From Rotaria sordida (lineage: Eukaryota; Rotifera; Eurotatoria; Philodinida; Philodinidae): a stretch of 64,000 bases of DNA. The translations under genes and the position numbers were made by a program. The notes under the pieces are model-generated. The model had not been told where the DNA came from and searched no databases. It was given only the letters and a program-made list of their open reading frames with translations. Below are positions 1-9,929 of this stretch, piece by piece; position 1 is the first letter of the stretch; each line of letters starts with the position of its first letter. Location of the stretch: positions 151,674-215,673 of the forward strand of contig CAJNOL010000175.1 in NCBI GenBank assembly GCA_905250125.1. The letters are read 5' to 3'.

Positions 1-271
1 GATTCATTACATTTTTCACTCTACTTTAATTCATGATATTGGTTTCAATTAAATATTTAATTTGTTTCCATAAAGATGATAGAATAACAATTTCTCCCAG
101 AAAATAGTGAATAAAAAAAGAAGCAAGCATTATCAATATTTTTCATACAAAAGAGATTTAGGTTAACAAAATTTTATGATGATATCAGTACTGTTTCACA
201 CAATCGTAAACTAATTAACCATAATAAAAACAGCATATAATAAGACAAAGAAAGAGAAGTTCAAAGAGGAT

Positions 272-981
272 CAGGGTTGCCAGATCAAAAACTTAAAATT
301 CAGAAAGTTTTGTTTCAAAAAAGAACACAATCAGAATTTTTTTGAACAAAATCAGAAATAATTTAGAAAAAGCTTATTTTTGCAAATAATTGGCCAGGAT
401 ATTAATATGCTCGTAGCACATGTTTTACGGACTTTTTCTTTTAATTAACCTTACTTTATGACCATAGATATTCTATTGTAAAGAATGACAATCTAATAAG
501 TATGTTGTTTCATTAATGCGAAACACAAAAGACATTTAGTGTCGAGTTCATCCACTAGACTCGAATTTCATTCGTAAAAAATATACAAAAACAAATTAAA
601 TATATATTGTATAGGTTAAGAGATTCTGTGAAAGAGAAATACATTATTTAATATCTATTTGACAATATTGTTCATATTTTCTCTTTTTCGATCGATTTCG
701 CTTTGACCAATGTGTTTGAGTTGAAGTCTGTTTATAAAGTTGTTCAGAAAAATAATTACTATTCATTCTTATTTAAGTTGAGCATCATTATACTAATGAG
801 TTATAATCGTATTTCACGTCTGTAAGAAAACTGCGATCTAAAACAGTTCACAATTGGAAAGAAAAACAGGAAAATTCAGAAGTACCGAAATCGAAAAACA
901 ATTAGAACATCAGAAAGTATTCAGAAAAATTTTCTAAATTCAGAAACTTTCCTTTTTGTACCAGAAGATCGAGCAATCCTG
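272..981. mobile_element. hAT-like non-autonomous element
   Basis: The left end reads CAGGGTTGCCAGATC and the right end, read inward on the other strand, reads CAGGATTGCTCGATC. These are imperfect terminal inverted repeats of the CAGGG(T/G)TG type known from hAT transposons. The flanking octamers are aagaggat (264-271) and aagagagt (982-989), which match at 6 of 8 positions and fit a decayed 8-bp hAT target-site duplication. Both subterminal regions contain repeats of a cagaaa/tcagaa motif. No transposase reading frame is visible, so this is a MITE-like or internally deleted copy. The family assignment is inferred from the ends only. Confidence 0.6.
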
Positions 982-989
982 AAGAGAGT

Positions 990-2132
990 GTACAAGGGAA
1001 ATGGAGAGAATAAAGAAAAGAATGATAACAATAGATAGAAAATTTGCATTCCACTATCGAATTTTGCAACTACACAAACGCAATGCATTTTATCTTATTG
1101 TTCAGGATCTAAATAGGTTCTCCTGTTCGCTGATGTTAATCTTGCAATATCCAACTGACGCTCTATTCCAGTATTAGTCATTGGAATAGTAAGTTATTTG
1201 TTTGTTAACTGAATTTTAATGGCAAACATATCAATTTGTAGCAGTATCTTATTCTCAAAGTTGACTTCTAGAAAAATTAGTATTATACTTCATCTAGGCC
1301 ACCAACTTTGGCCTGGTCGCCTGGTCTGCTGCCTACCAGGTATTAAGCCAGGCTAGCAGCTCTGATTCAGAATATCATATTGGTTTTTTTGATCTTACCT
1401 TTCAGGCTAATTTCTTCGAAATATGGGGCAAAAAATCGTTAAATCATTCCTGAAGACTTGTATTCCTTGAATCTCGTCAAGTGATCAGTATGCTTTCATA
1501 GATATTTTTATACCGTTTTGTAACTCAAACAGTTCTGAATCAGACACACTAAACCTTTTTTTTTGTAAAGTCTATCACAGATTTGAAATAGTTTATGAAA
1601 GACTGGAAGAGTATCATAAAAACCACTTTTTTCAGTCATTTCATTGAGTGACATAATCCTTGGTCAATTATATCAAATTTCAATTTTTTTTTCATTCGAA
1701 ACTAGAAAAAAATTCTCTATCAGATGTACTAGTTGTAGAGATTTTATAAGTGGTTATTAACCAAAAATATCTAGGTGATCTGAATCATCTCAGATAAATT
1801 TTCATTTGAGAAAAGATGACGAACAGAGGAGACCGTGTTATGCATATTGCATCGCAATCATACAGTCGTTCATCAAGATATTCTCAGGTCCTATAGAAGA
1901 TACTTCAGGCTATCTAATGGTATGTTTTTTAGTTTTTCAAGAACTGATAAAAAATGAATTAAGAGATGGAGAAATCAGGTATCGTCATTTCCGCTGGAAT
2001 GATCCGAGTTACCCCAAGTGGGGTAATTCGGATCAGTTTCACACCACTTTTATCATTTTCATTGATACTTTTTTCCAATACATTATTTTTCGGAGATTCT
2101 TTCGTCAGTAAATGGAGAAAACTTCGAACTCC
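990..2132. other. gene-free A+T-rich stretch with short GC-rich palindromes
   Basis: No convincing coding exon is seen. A locally GC-rich patch at about 1298-1365 contains overlapping short inverted repeats (ggccaccaactttggcc and ccaggc/gcctgg pairs). A nearly perfect 16-bp-arm hairpin, one mismatch and a 2-base loop, lies at 2001-2034. These may be ends of old transposons. The short open frames here are not supported by codon pattern or similarity. Confidence 0.5.
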
Positions 2133-2134
2133 TA

Positions 2135-2806
2135 TCGGCGCCAGAATATAAGGCACCTACTCGTTTTTTGAATAAATTTTCATAGGAACAAGATAGAGAC
2201 CTGCGATTTTCAGCATTTGATAGCCAAGACCCAAGAGCATATTTTTGTAAGCAAAAACTTTTCTGACAAAAGTTCGAAGTTTGGTTTTTCAGAGTATCTT
2301 TGAAAAACCACGCTGGCATTTTAAAAATTGTCATAGAAATCTATTGATTTTTTTACATATTCGGAATCAGCATCAAAAACTGCGTCGACTCATATTTTTC
2401 TAGTCTTTTAACAAAATTTTTTTTCGCCGAAAAATTCGTTCTTCGTCATCTTTCCACTGAATTCATTTATTGATGTGGTCCTGAGGATGATTAGAGGCAA
2501 ATTTTCGACGAAAAAAAAAATTTCGTTAAAAGACTAGAAAAGTACATGAGTCGACGCAGTTTTTGATGCTGATTCCGAATATGTAAAAAAATCAATAGAC
2601 TTCTATGACAATTTTCAAAACGCCAGCGTCATTTTTCAAAGATCTTCTGAAAAAACCAAACTTCGGACATTTTCTCAGAAAAGTTTTTGCTTACAAAAAT
2701 ATGCTCTTGGGTCTTGTCTATCAAATGTTGAAAATCGCAGGTCTCTATCTTGTTCCTATGAAAAGTTATTCAAAAAACAAGCAGGTGCCTTATATTCTGG
2801 CGCCGA
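2135..2806. mobile_element. 672-bp foldback MITE with TA target duplication
   Basis: Two arms of about 300 bp (2135-2430 and 2506-2806) are inverted copies separated by about 75 bp. The outer 24 bp are a perfect inverted repeat beginning TCGGCGCCAGAATATAAGGC. The element is flanked by TA on both sides (2133-2134 and 2807-2808), the target duplication typical of Tc1/mariner-derived MITEs. The reading frames in the two arms translate to similar peptides only because the arms are copies of each other. The perfect ends against diverged arms suggest moderate age. Confidence 0.85.
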
Positions 2807-2808
2807 TA

Positions 2809-4574
2809 TTAGTTATGATACAAAAATCATCGCTTGATGATGTAAAATGTCCGAGAACGGGCGAAAACAAAATGAAATTTTGAGTTTTTGATCGGAATAA
2901 CCTCAGAGAACTCTACTTGATTTATTTGTCGAACAGTTTAGTTTTGTCAGATATTAATTTTCTTGATGACATCACAATTTTCAGGTTAATTTTTGAGCAA
3001 TTGGTTTTTCAGTTTCTTTGAGGATTGTAAACAAAGTTATTCATACGATTAGATAGGCTATATTTCGAAGTATATTTCTCTATATTTAAATCTTGAAAAA
3101 GTGCGATTTTCATTTTAAGCCGAATGTTTGCCTAGATGGATATCGTGGTATGGGTGTGCCTATGTAGCTGTTTGATTTTCGATGTAGATGTGGATGAGTA
3201 TTAGGTCCCTGTTCCATCCACAACCATATCCATGCCTTCATTTAGTACTTGTTAATAAATATTGTGAAATTAAAAAAAAATTTGTTATTACTTTAATGGT
3301 TTGTCTTTCTTTACCTTGTCTTGTTCATCAAAACAAAATTTCATGTTTCATCTAGTCAAAATTGAAATTTTAATTTTGATCACAACACATATTCATTTCT
3401 ATTTTTGATAAATTCATTGAATGAACTGTTATTTAATAAAACAAAAAAAAGTAGGAGTATATTTTTTTCATACTGAATGCCAATGTCTGACTCGGGTTGG
3501 GTCACAAAAATGTGACCCATGTCCAACACTGCTGGACGTCCAGACCAGATTGATGAAAGAGGACCTAGAGAAGAGAGATCAAAACATACGTTTTTTATCT
3601 CAACATCCTTTATGGATGATCCCTTATTTGTTTGTTTTCAATAGTTAATATCAATAAAATATTCATGCATTATTCATAAGAAATTGATTATGATTGAGAA
3701 AAAGAATATAGAACAATAATTGCATTATGAATTTCTTCAAAATTGATACAAGATATTTTTTTAATATTTTTATAATGGTTTTCAATTTGAAAAAAATTTC
3801 TTCTATTCTAAGTGACAATATATAAAATATCTATCTACTTGTTCTACAAAAAAACCTATCTTTTGATTTTCAATTGTTAATTCTAAATATTATTGCTGTC
3901 ATTAAGTTGATTGTAGCGAAAGTAATACAAACTTATTTTAATATGATATATAGTGACAAAAAAGACTATAATACATCATAAATAACTTCACTATTTTTCT
4001 TTTTCTACTTAGAACTTCTCTCGATTTCATGATAATTGTTCTTATGAATCCAGTCGACTGTTCATAGAGAACCATCTGTTTTTTTTTTGAGTAGGCGTCT
4101 TACTTGTTTCTATTTTCATCCTATATTGTTCGCCTAACGAGATTTTTTTTCTATTCTCGGAAAAAAATATCCACCCACGTAGTTAACATAGAATGAATGA
4201 ATGAGCGAACTGACTAGCTTTATGCTGAGCGTTTGTCGATAGGAATAAATAAATGACGTTTCAATGACGTAGTTCCCGTTTTTCTTCTATTTAGCTTTTA
4301 TGTTTTCTCTTGCATTCTCTTTTTTCTTTCCTTTTTTCTATATATTCAATTTTCATCCCGAACGCCCACTATTGCTTTTATCCTTCTTCTATCAACAGTT
4401 AGAGATAGAGAACAGAGAAAGTAAGACCTCATTATTCTTGAACGCATAAGCTCGATAACACACATATAGAGTCCCACACATACATCAAAAAGCAGTAATT
4501 GTGAGTACATCATCCGAAACGTTTCTTGTTCAAGAAGAAGTTATTTTTATTATTTATTTCATAGATATTCAATC
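2809..4574. other. intergenic stretch, no gene seen
   Basis: No exon with convincing coding character was found. At 3499-3540 there is a pair of short hairpins (ggtcacaaaaatgtgacc, then gtccaacactgctggac) in a small GC-richer patch, perhaps a transposon end. The last 150 bases are pyrimidine-rich and finish in a splice-acceptor-like ...tttcatag (ends at 4564), 10 bases before the next start codon. The promoter of the next gene probably lies within about 4200-4550, but no specific motif can be defended. Confidence 0.4.
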
Positions 4575-5210
4575 ATGCAATTTATTTCCTTTTGCCTTTT
4601 TACTATTATTTGTGGCTATTCATTGGTCATTTCAGCTCCTGTCAATCAAAGTAAAAATCTTTTTTTCTTAGATATTTAATAATATAAAAAAAAATAAATG
4701 ATTATGTCATATTTAGATACCCCTGATTCTCAAGAAACCAAACAACAAAAAGCAACTGCTATTGCTGGTCGTCTTTTAAAAGAACTTGCTAATGAACAAC
4801 TTGCATCAAATCATAAAGAAGAATCTTTAATAAAAGATGAAAATAAGCAACCTAAAACAGAAAAAGTTGAAGCACATTTATCAAAAGAAAGTGATAATAT
4901 TGATGATGACGACACTGACTTTATTCCAATAGTTGATGATTTATATGAAATATATGGTAATAAATATAATCAAGAACCTGATGATGAAGAATCGTCTTCA
5001 GAATTTATCGATAATGAATACTTGTTGCCGATCAATAGACAACAATTAATGAGATATTTTGCTGAAGAAGAAGATAGTATGTCATTGAAATCCTATATAA
5101 AACTATTTTTGTTTTTTAAATCTAAATTTTTATTAGGTGATGAAAATTTAACACCAGTGATACATTCACCAGTAATGGATGATACTCTAATGACAGCTGA
5201 AAGCCATTGA
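4575..5210 (+). CDS. small acidic secreted protein (169 aa, 3 exons)
   Basis: Unrecognised gene. Predicted exons are 4575-4650, 4717-5076 and 5137-5210, giving 169 residues. The first exon encodes a typical signal peptide (MQFISFCLFTIICGYSLVIS, then APVNQ). The first intron is 66 bp and keeps phase. The second (60 bp, gtatgt...ttattag) is also an open frame, so a 189-residue unspliced reading is possible, but it would add a Lys/Phe-rich block out of character with its acidic surroundings. The mature protein is very hydrophilic, rich in Asp, Glu, Ser and Lys, with acidic runs such as DDDDTDF and EEEDSDEN. It has no cysteine pairs, transmembrane helix or known domain. It could be a precursor for secreted peptides or an acidic matrix or vesicle protein. 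A splice acceptor 10 bases before the ATG suggests a trans-spliced or very short 5' leader. Confidence 0.7.
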
Positions 5211-5504
5211 CAACAACGCCATTTAGTTTATTAAAAAACAAAAGATATCATCTATTCTCCATAATTGAATATGTAATGATAAAAAAAAGAAAATGTGAAA
5301 ACATTAATAACTGTTTCACAACAACAAAGAAAAAAATAATGAATTATATTAAAAAGAATAATTATATATTTATTTTTCTTTTATTTCAGTGTATATAACT
5401 ATTCATGTTGTACATGTATGTGAATGTATCACAAAAAAAAAAGACAGAGTATTTACAGAAAACATGCTCCCCAAATAAATCTAATTTAGTGTTTTTTGTT
5501 TATG

Positions 5505-7073
5505 TTATATTGATTCTCCATCACGGCTACTTCGATAAACACGAAGAATATCATCAACTGGAGCTCGACATATTGGACATTTGACGACGGTAGTAGATCT
5601 TGTTTGTCGAAGATTTAATCCACACATATAACATACACAGAGATGACCACAACGATAAAGTACTGTATCAGCAATAGCAGTCAAACATATTGTACAATGA
5701 CCAGCATTCATTGGTTGACTTGCTGTAGTTATCATAGTTGAGGAATTATTAGCAATAGCACTTGCTACTTCTTGACGTAATGATCTTTGCATATCCATTT
5801 GCATAGAAAACATCAGCTGTAACATTTGTTGCATGGTATCAAGTCGTGATGATAATTCATCAACAGTTAAAGTAGACTATAGAATATAAATATTACTTGT
5901 ATGAAGAGAGAAAAATTGTTCATTAGATAAAATACTTACGGCATGCGTATTAGGTGTTGTTCGTATTGGAGTAGGAACAGGCGGAGCACGTGGTGTTGCA
6001 ATTATTGGTCTTGGTTGTTGTTCTTCTTGAGGTGGTGCTCCTCGTTGCAAATGATTCTATTTAATGAACATGTGTATTTTATATTAAGTTATCGTTAAGA
6101 CAAATCAACTTACATAAATATTCTGTTCAAGATGTCGACGAAAATCACTTTCTAAAGCACTTGTTACTAATTGTCGATGAACAAGATCACTAATTTCTAA
6201 AACAATGATTTCACGTTGTAATTGAGTTATTATTTGCCATGCATGTAGTTCACGTTCTGGTCTATAGAAATAATTAACTTACTAGATAGATACATAATTA
6301 AAATAGAATACCTTTCGATATTGAATGGCTCATGCCTAGGAATTAGATTAATTTGAGAACTTTGTTGTTGGCCTCTAATAACTGGTTCAATCTGTACTGG
6401 TGACGTTGGTGAACCTTGTGTAATTTGTGAATGTTGTTGTTGTTGTTGTTCAATAATAGTTGATGATAACGTTTGTGGCATAGGTGGTGCTTGCGGAATT
6501 TGTTGTGCTGGTGATATTGTTTGTGTGACAATGGAACGTCGAATAGCATTTTCAAGATCTTGTCGAAATGCTGTACTACTTAATGCAGCTGATACACATC
6601 GACGATTAGCTAATGCATCAATATCAGCCAGATGAGCACTAGGTATAACAGGTCGAGTTGATGGTGTTCTTACGTTTTGTTGGTGTTCATGAATATTATT
6701 TAGAAAGGTTTCAATTCGTTCACGATTTGGTTGACCAGTTACAGGTCGTTCACCCAAACGTAAATGACGTAATTCAAACATAACTTCAATACGTTGTCGT
6801 TCAATAAAACGTGTAAATGCATCAGCTTCAATTTCAAGTACTGAACGAGTTATATCTACTTCACTTCTCGAACTCGAACTACATTCAGATTCATAACCAT
6901 TTTCATGAACAATTGTTGTCATTTGTTCATCTAAATAATTCAATATAAAATAATTCTCAACAAAAAATGTATTTTCTTTTAAATTAATTACCTTTGCTAA
7001 TAAATGTTACTTCAACTCCTTCTTCATCAGAAGCTACATTCGAATCTGTTACATGTATAGATTCGTTTGCCAT
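5505..7073 (-). CDS. C-terminal RING-finger protein, probable E3 ubiquitin ligase (445 aa)
   Basis: Five exons on the minus strand: 7073-6992, 6930-6312, 6261-6114, 6056-5940 and 5876-5505, all with GT...AG introns of 52-63 bp and continuous phase, giving 445 residues. The first ~230 residues are hydrophilic with a Gln run and Pro/Gln-rich segments. The C-terminus carries a C3HC4 RING: C383, C386, C398, H400, C404, C407, C422 and C425 (motifs CTIC, CGHLCVC, CPIC). The RING and the closing DDILRVYRS resemble the C-terminal RING of Neuralized-type E3 ligases, but no NHR domain is present. The expected role is ubiquitin transfer to unknown substrates in the cytoplasm. It is divergently transcribed from the gene starting at 7733, with a 660-bp shared upstream region. 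Confidence 0.85.
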
Positions 7074-7732
7074 TTATTATTAGTTTTGTAAATAGAGACT
7101 ATTTCGTTTGATGTAAAATGCATACAATGTATATATATATGGAGAAAGACGAGCGTCTATGACCTGGTTAAACATTGCATAACAAACTCTTGATACGCAA
7201 AATATGTGATTCACTCGTTAGATAGTCTTACGTTATACTTTATTTTGACTATGAGTATAAAAGATGCGCCAATAGGTAGGCATGAGTCACATATTAACCT
7301 TTATACAAAAAGATGAATAAATCGAGCGCTTTTAACTGTCATATTTCAAACGTTTATACTTATCGTAAGAGTTAAAATTATAGATAATTATAAATAGATG
7401 ATTCATTATTTATTTTTTATAAAAAAAAAACAACTCAAAACAATCTTCTGATAACTTTATCATATTTTTTAATGTTCACAATAACATAAATTTTTTGTTT
7501 TTCAATCTTGTAATGAACTAAAAAGAAACATACTAGGCGCGTATTTACGTGGATTATCATTAGATATTTTTCCCAAAAAAATAAAATAAAATAAAATAAA
7601 TATGATTAAAACAAACGAATTTATTATTCATTTTATTGTTCATGAACGATTTTTTTCTTTTCTATTTTTCTTGTTATAATAAAACAACATTTAAAACGAA
7701 ATATAATTAAATATTCAAAATATTCTTGAATT
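7074..7732. promoter_or_regulatory. shared divergent upstream region
   Basis: This 660-bp A+T-rich spacer lies between the RING gene (start 7073, minus) and the single-exon gene (start 7733, plus), so it should contain both promoters. A run of alternating TA (atgtatatatatatgg) at about 7128-7142, 55-70 bases upstream of the RING start codon, is a plausible TATA-type element. A short (aaaat)n repeat lies at about 7577-7601. No other motif is defensible. Confidence 0.35.
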
Positions 7733-8590
7733 ATGAATAATTTATATTTATCACCATCACTTCATCATATACATCATCGAAAACAACCTTATTTATATAA
7801 ACAAAAAGCATTAAATCAAAATCGATCTTTATCACCAATACATATACATCAACAAATTTCAACCAAAAGTACATATTCATCATCGTATACATCATTAAAT
7901 TCTTATTTAAAAGAATTTAATTTAACAAATAAAGATTTCTTTGAATTACGACAAGCACTTAAAACAATATTTTATTATATACAACCTAAAATTATATGTA
8001 ATCATAAACAATTACTTAAACAACGTTTAACAAGTCCATATTTACAACAACAATTAAATACAGATGATCAATCATCATTACCACTTTATACAAATGAATA
8101 TTTTATTCGTAATGGTTTATTAAATCATAATGATGGTCCAGAAATTCATGATAATCATTGTCAATCAATAAATTTATGTTATTCAAATCATTCGAAACCA
8201 ATTATTCATTTACAAACTTATCCATCTTCATGTTATTCATCATCATTATCATCAAATTCAATGATGTTAACATCTCCTGTGAATATTTCATTACCATTAG
8301 AATTACTTTCTAATCAAAAATATTTATTTACAGCATTAACAAGTAATTTTACATTAGAGAAAGATAATAATAATAATGAAACAAAATCAATGATAATACG
8401 ACGAAATAAAGTACAAGCATGGGAAAGAGAAAATAGTTTACAACAAAAAACATCATTAACATATTCTTCAATACAAGAGAATAATCAATTTGAAACATCT
8501 GAATCTCATCGCAATTCAATTATTCAAGTGAATGATCTGAATAACATCGAAAGTAAAACTGTTGAAGGTAAAAAATGTTCTACTGTTTGA
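7733..8590 (+). CDS. unidentified single-exon gene (285 aa)
   Basis: An uninterrupted 285-residue frame with the codon use of neighbouring genes; no family recognised. The protein is rich in Ser, Asn, Gln, His and Tyr. It opens with a basic His/Lys/Gln-rich segment (residues 10-35). A more ordered-looking patch at about 60-95 (KDFFELRQALKTIFYYIQPK) could form a helix. The remainder is low complexity with Ser runs. There is no signal peptide, transmembrane segment or conserved cysteine pattern. It is probably a largely disordered intracellular protein. Transcription is divergent from the RING gene. The start chosen is the first ATG, since A+T-rich non-coding sequence lies immediately upstream. 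Confidence 0.7.
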   Translation: MNNLYLSPSLHHIHHRKQPYLYKQKALNQNRSLSPIHIHQQISTKSTYSSSYTSLNSYLKEFNLTNKDFFELRQALKTIFYYIQPKIICNHKQLLKQRLTSPYLQQQLNTDDQSSLPLYTNEYFIRNGLLNHNDGPEIHDNHCQSINLCYSNHSKPIIHLQTYPSSCYSSSLSSNSMMLTSPVNISLPLELLSNQKYLFTALTSNFTLEKDNNNNETKSMIIRRNKVQAWERENSLQQKTSLTYSSIQENNQFETSESHRNSIIQVNDLNNIESKTVEGKKCSTV

Positions 8591-8662
8591 AATTATAAAA
8601 AGTTAGGCATTGGAGCAAAATATTCAAAACATATGAAGAAAGATAACACTACCGATCTATAG

Positions 8663-8863
8663 AAGTGATCGAATCGAAGGACTCAGCTTCCCTCCTGGAC
8701 GAAGCTTTCGAAAAATGTATTTTTTCTGATACAAATTTGTGTTACTGTTTGCATTGAAATTTATATTTTACTATTTTGTGTCAGTAAAAAAAAACTACAT
8801 CTTTCAAAAATCTCGCCAGGAGGAGTTGAGCCTTCCTAGGCCAAAATTCTGATTCCGCCACTG
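8663..8863. mobile_element. 201-bp hAT-type MITE
   Basis: The right end, read inward, is CAGTGGCGGAATCAG, a classic hAT-style terminal repeat. The left end (aagtgatcgaatcgaagg) is a degenerate match. The ends continue into internal arms of about 60 bp (8686-8745 against 8775-8835) that pair as an inverted repeat around a 30-bp loop. Flanking octamers are atctatag (8655-8662) and gtcgatag (8864-8871), matching at 6 of 8 positions, consistent with an aged 8-bp target duplication. No coding capacity. Confidence 0.6.
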
Positions 8864-8871
8864 GTCGATAG

Positions 8872-8969
8872 GCATAGTCAGATATACTTTTAATCAATGT
8901 TATTATTCGATTACGTAACTGGTCATCAGGATGAACAAAACCTTTATCCATATAAAACTGAACAAACAA
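8872..8969 (-). pseudogene. possible exon fragment abutting the MITE
   Basis: On the minus strand about 32 codons read as a plausible protein fragment (YMDKGFVHPDDQLRNRI, then ITLIKSISDYAYRP) with good amino-acid composition. The frame then runs straight into the MITE at 8863, so downstream residues come from the transposon. No flanking exons or family could be recognised. It may be the remnant of a gene truncated by the insertion, or chance. Confidence 0.2.
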
Positions 8970-9248
8970 ACCAACATATATTGTCTGTATAAGTTTATTC
9001 TAACACATCATCAATAGTTGAAATTGATAGAAATCTATGATGTAGACCATATAGGTATGGTTGTGAATCCTCTCTCAATTTGTATCCACCCGCTTTTTGA
9101 TAAAAAAATATTTTTTCCTCCAAAAATATGATTATTATATTTCTAAAGTTAAATTAAAAGTCTTTATTAATCACTCTATAACATTATGGTTTCTTTTACT
9201 ACTTTCATACATCATCTTTCGATATTTTTATTTTTCGATCAAATTCAG

Positions 9249-9680
9249 ATTTACCTATTCAAACAGCATCGATAGTTGAAGATGATAAGACAATGAAAAC
9301 TATGGAAGAATCTATTATTAAGAAGGATATTTCGTTAAGAATATGTAATAAAGAAAAAGAAAAATTATTGGAAGACAAGAATATTGATGATTTATTTCCT
9401 ATGGTGAAAATACTTGGTAGGAAATGAATTTTTTTTTGTTTGAGCAGATTAATTCAAATCTTATTATTTAGCTCCATATATTATTATTCGTGATTCTTTC
9501 CATCGAAATTCAAATAATAATCGTTTAAATGATATATCGTCAATAAATATTGATAATCAAACTACTAAAAACTCTATACAAAATGTTAATCGATTAATAA
9601 AAGTATCAGAAAAACGATCTTTAACTGATGTATTAGATTCAACATTGATAACAGTCAAACGTCAGTCACTGTTGTTGTGA
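9249..9680 (+). CDS. two-exon hypothetical gene, 5' end unresolved
   Basis: Two exons join in phase: 9249-9416 (acceptor aaattcag, donor CTTG|gtagga) and 9472-9680 (acceptor atttag), ending with TGA. Together they encode about 125 residues that are hydrophilic, Lys/Asp/Asn-rich and without a recognisable domain. The sequence includes MEESIIKKDI and ends SLTDVLDSTLITVKRQSLLL. Exon 1 needs one upstream base to complete its first codon, so at least one more 5' exon is expected. None could be defined between 8970 and 9248. In-frame ATGs at about 9292 and 9304 could serve as starts if there is no upstream exon. The open joined frame and intron signals support a real gene; function unknown. Confidence 0.45.
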
Positions 9681-9929
9681 ACTTTATCAATTATTAACTA
9701 GACTCAATAAATTAATAATAATGAATAAGTATAACAAAGGAAAAAGAATTATTTGACTGCTATAGTTGAAACACAAATATCTTTAAAAAAAACCTGCTAA
9801 AATAACTTTATGAGAGATTGATATGTATACAGAAAGTCTAATAATATAGATTTTAATGAATTCTTTTCTTGATTAAAATATTTCACGATCTAATAGCAGA
9901 AGAAATTAAAATAAATATCTGTTTTAGAA

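Noticed and set aside
1298..1365. GC-rich palindromic patch considered as a tRNA or structured RNA
   Set aside because: No cloverleaf, no A/B box and no TTCGA arm; more likely a transposon end.
2605..2883. 92-codon frame similar to the peptide encoded on the other strand at 2083-2334
   Set aside because: The peptide similarity follows from the inverted-repeat arms of a MITE, not from two related genes.
6343..6555. Minus-strand His/Asn-rich frame within the RING gene
   Set aside because: Out-of-frame shadow of exon 2 of the RING gene, produced by its CAA repeats.
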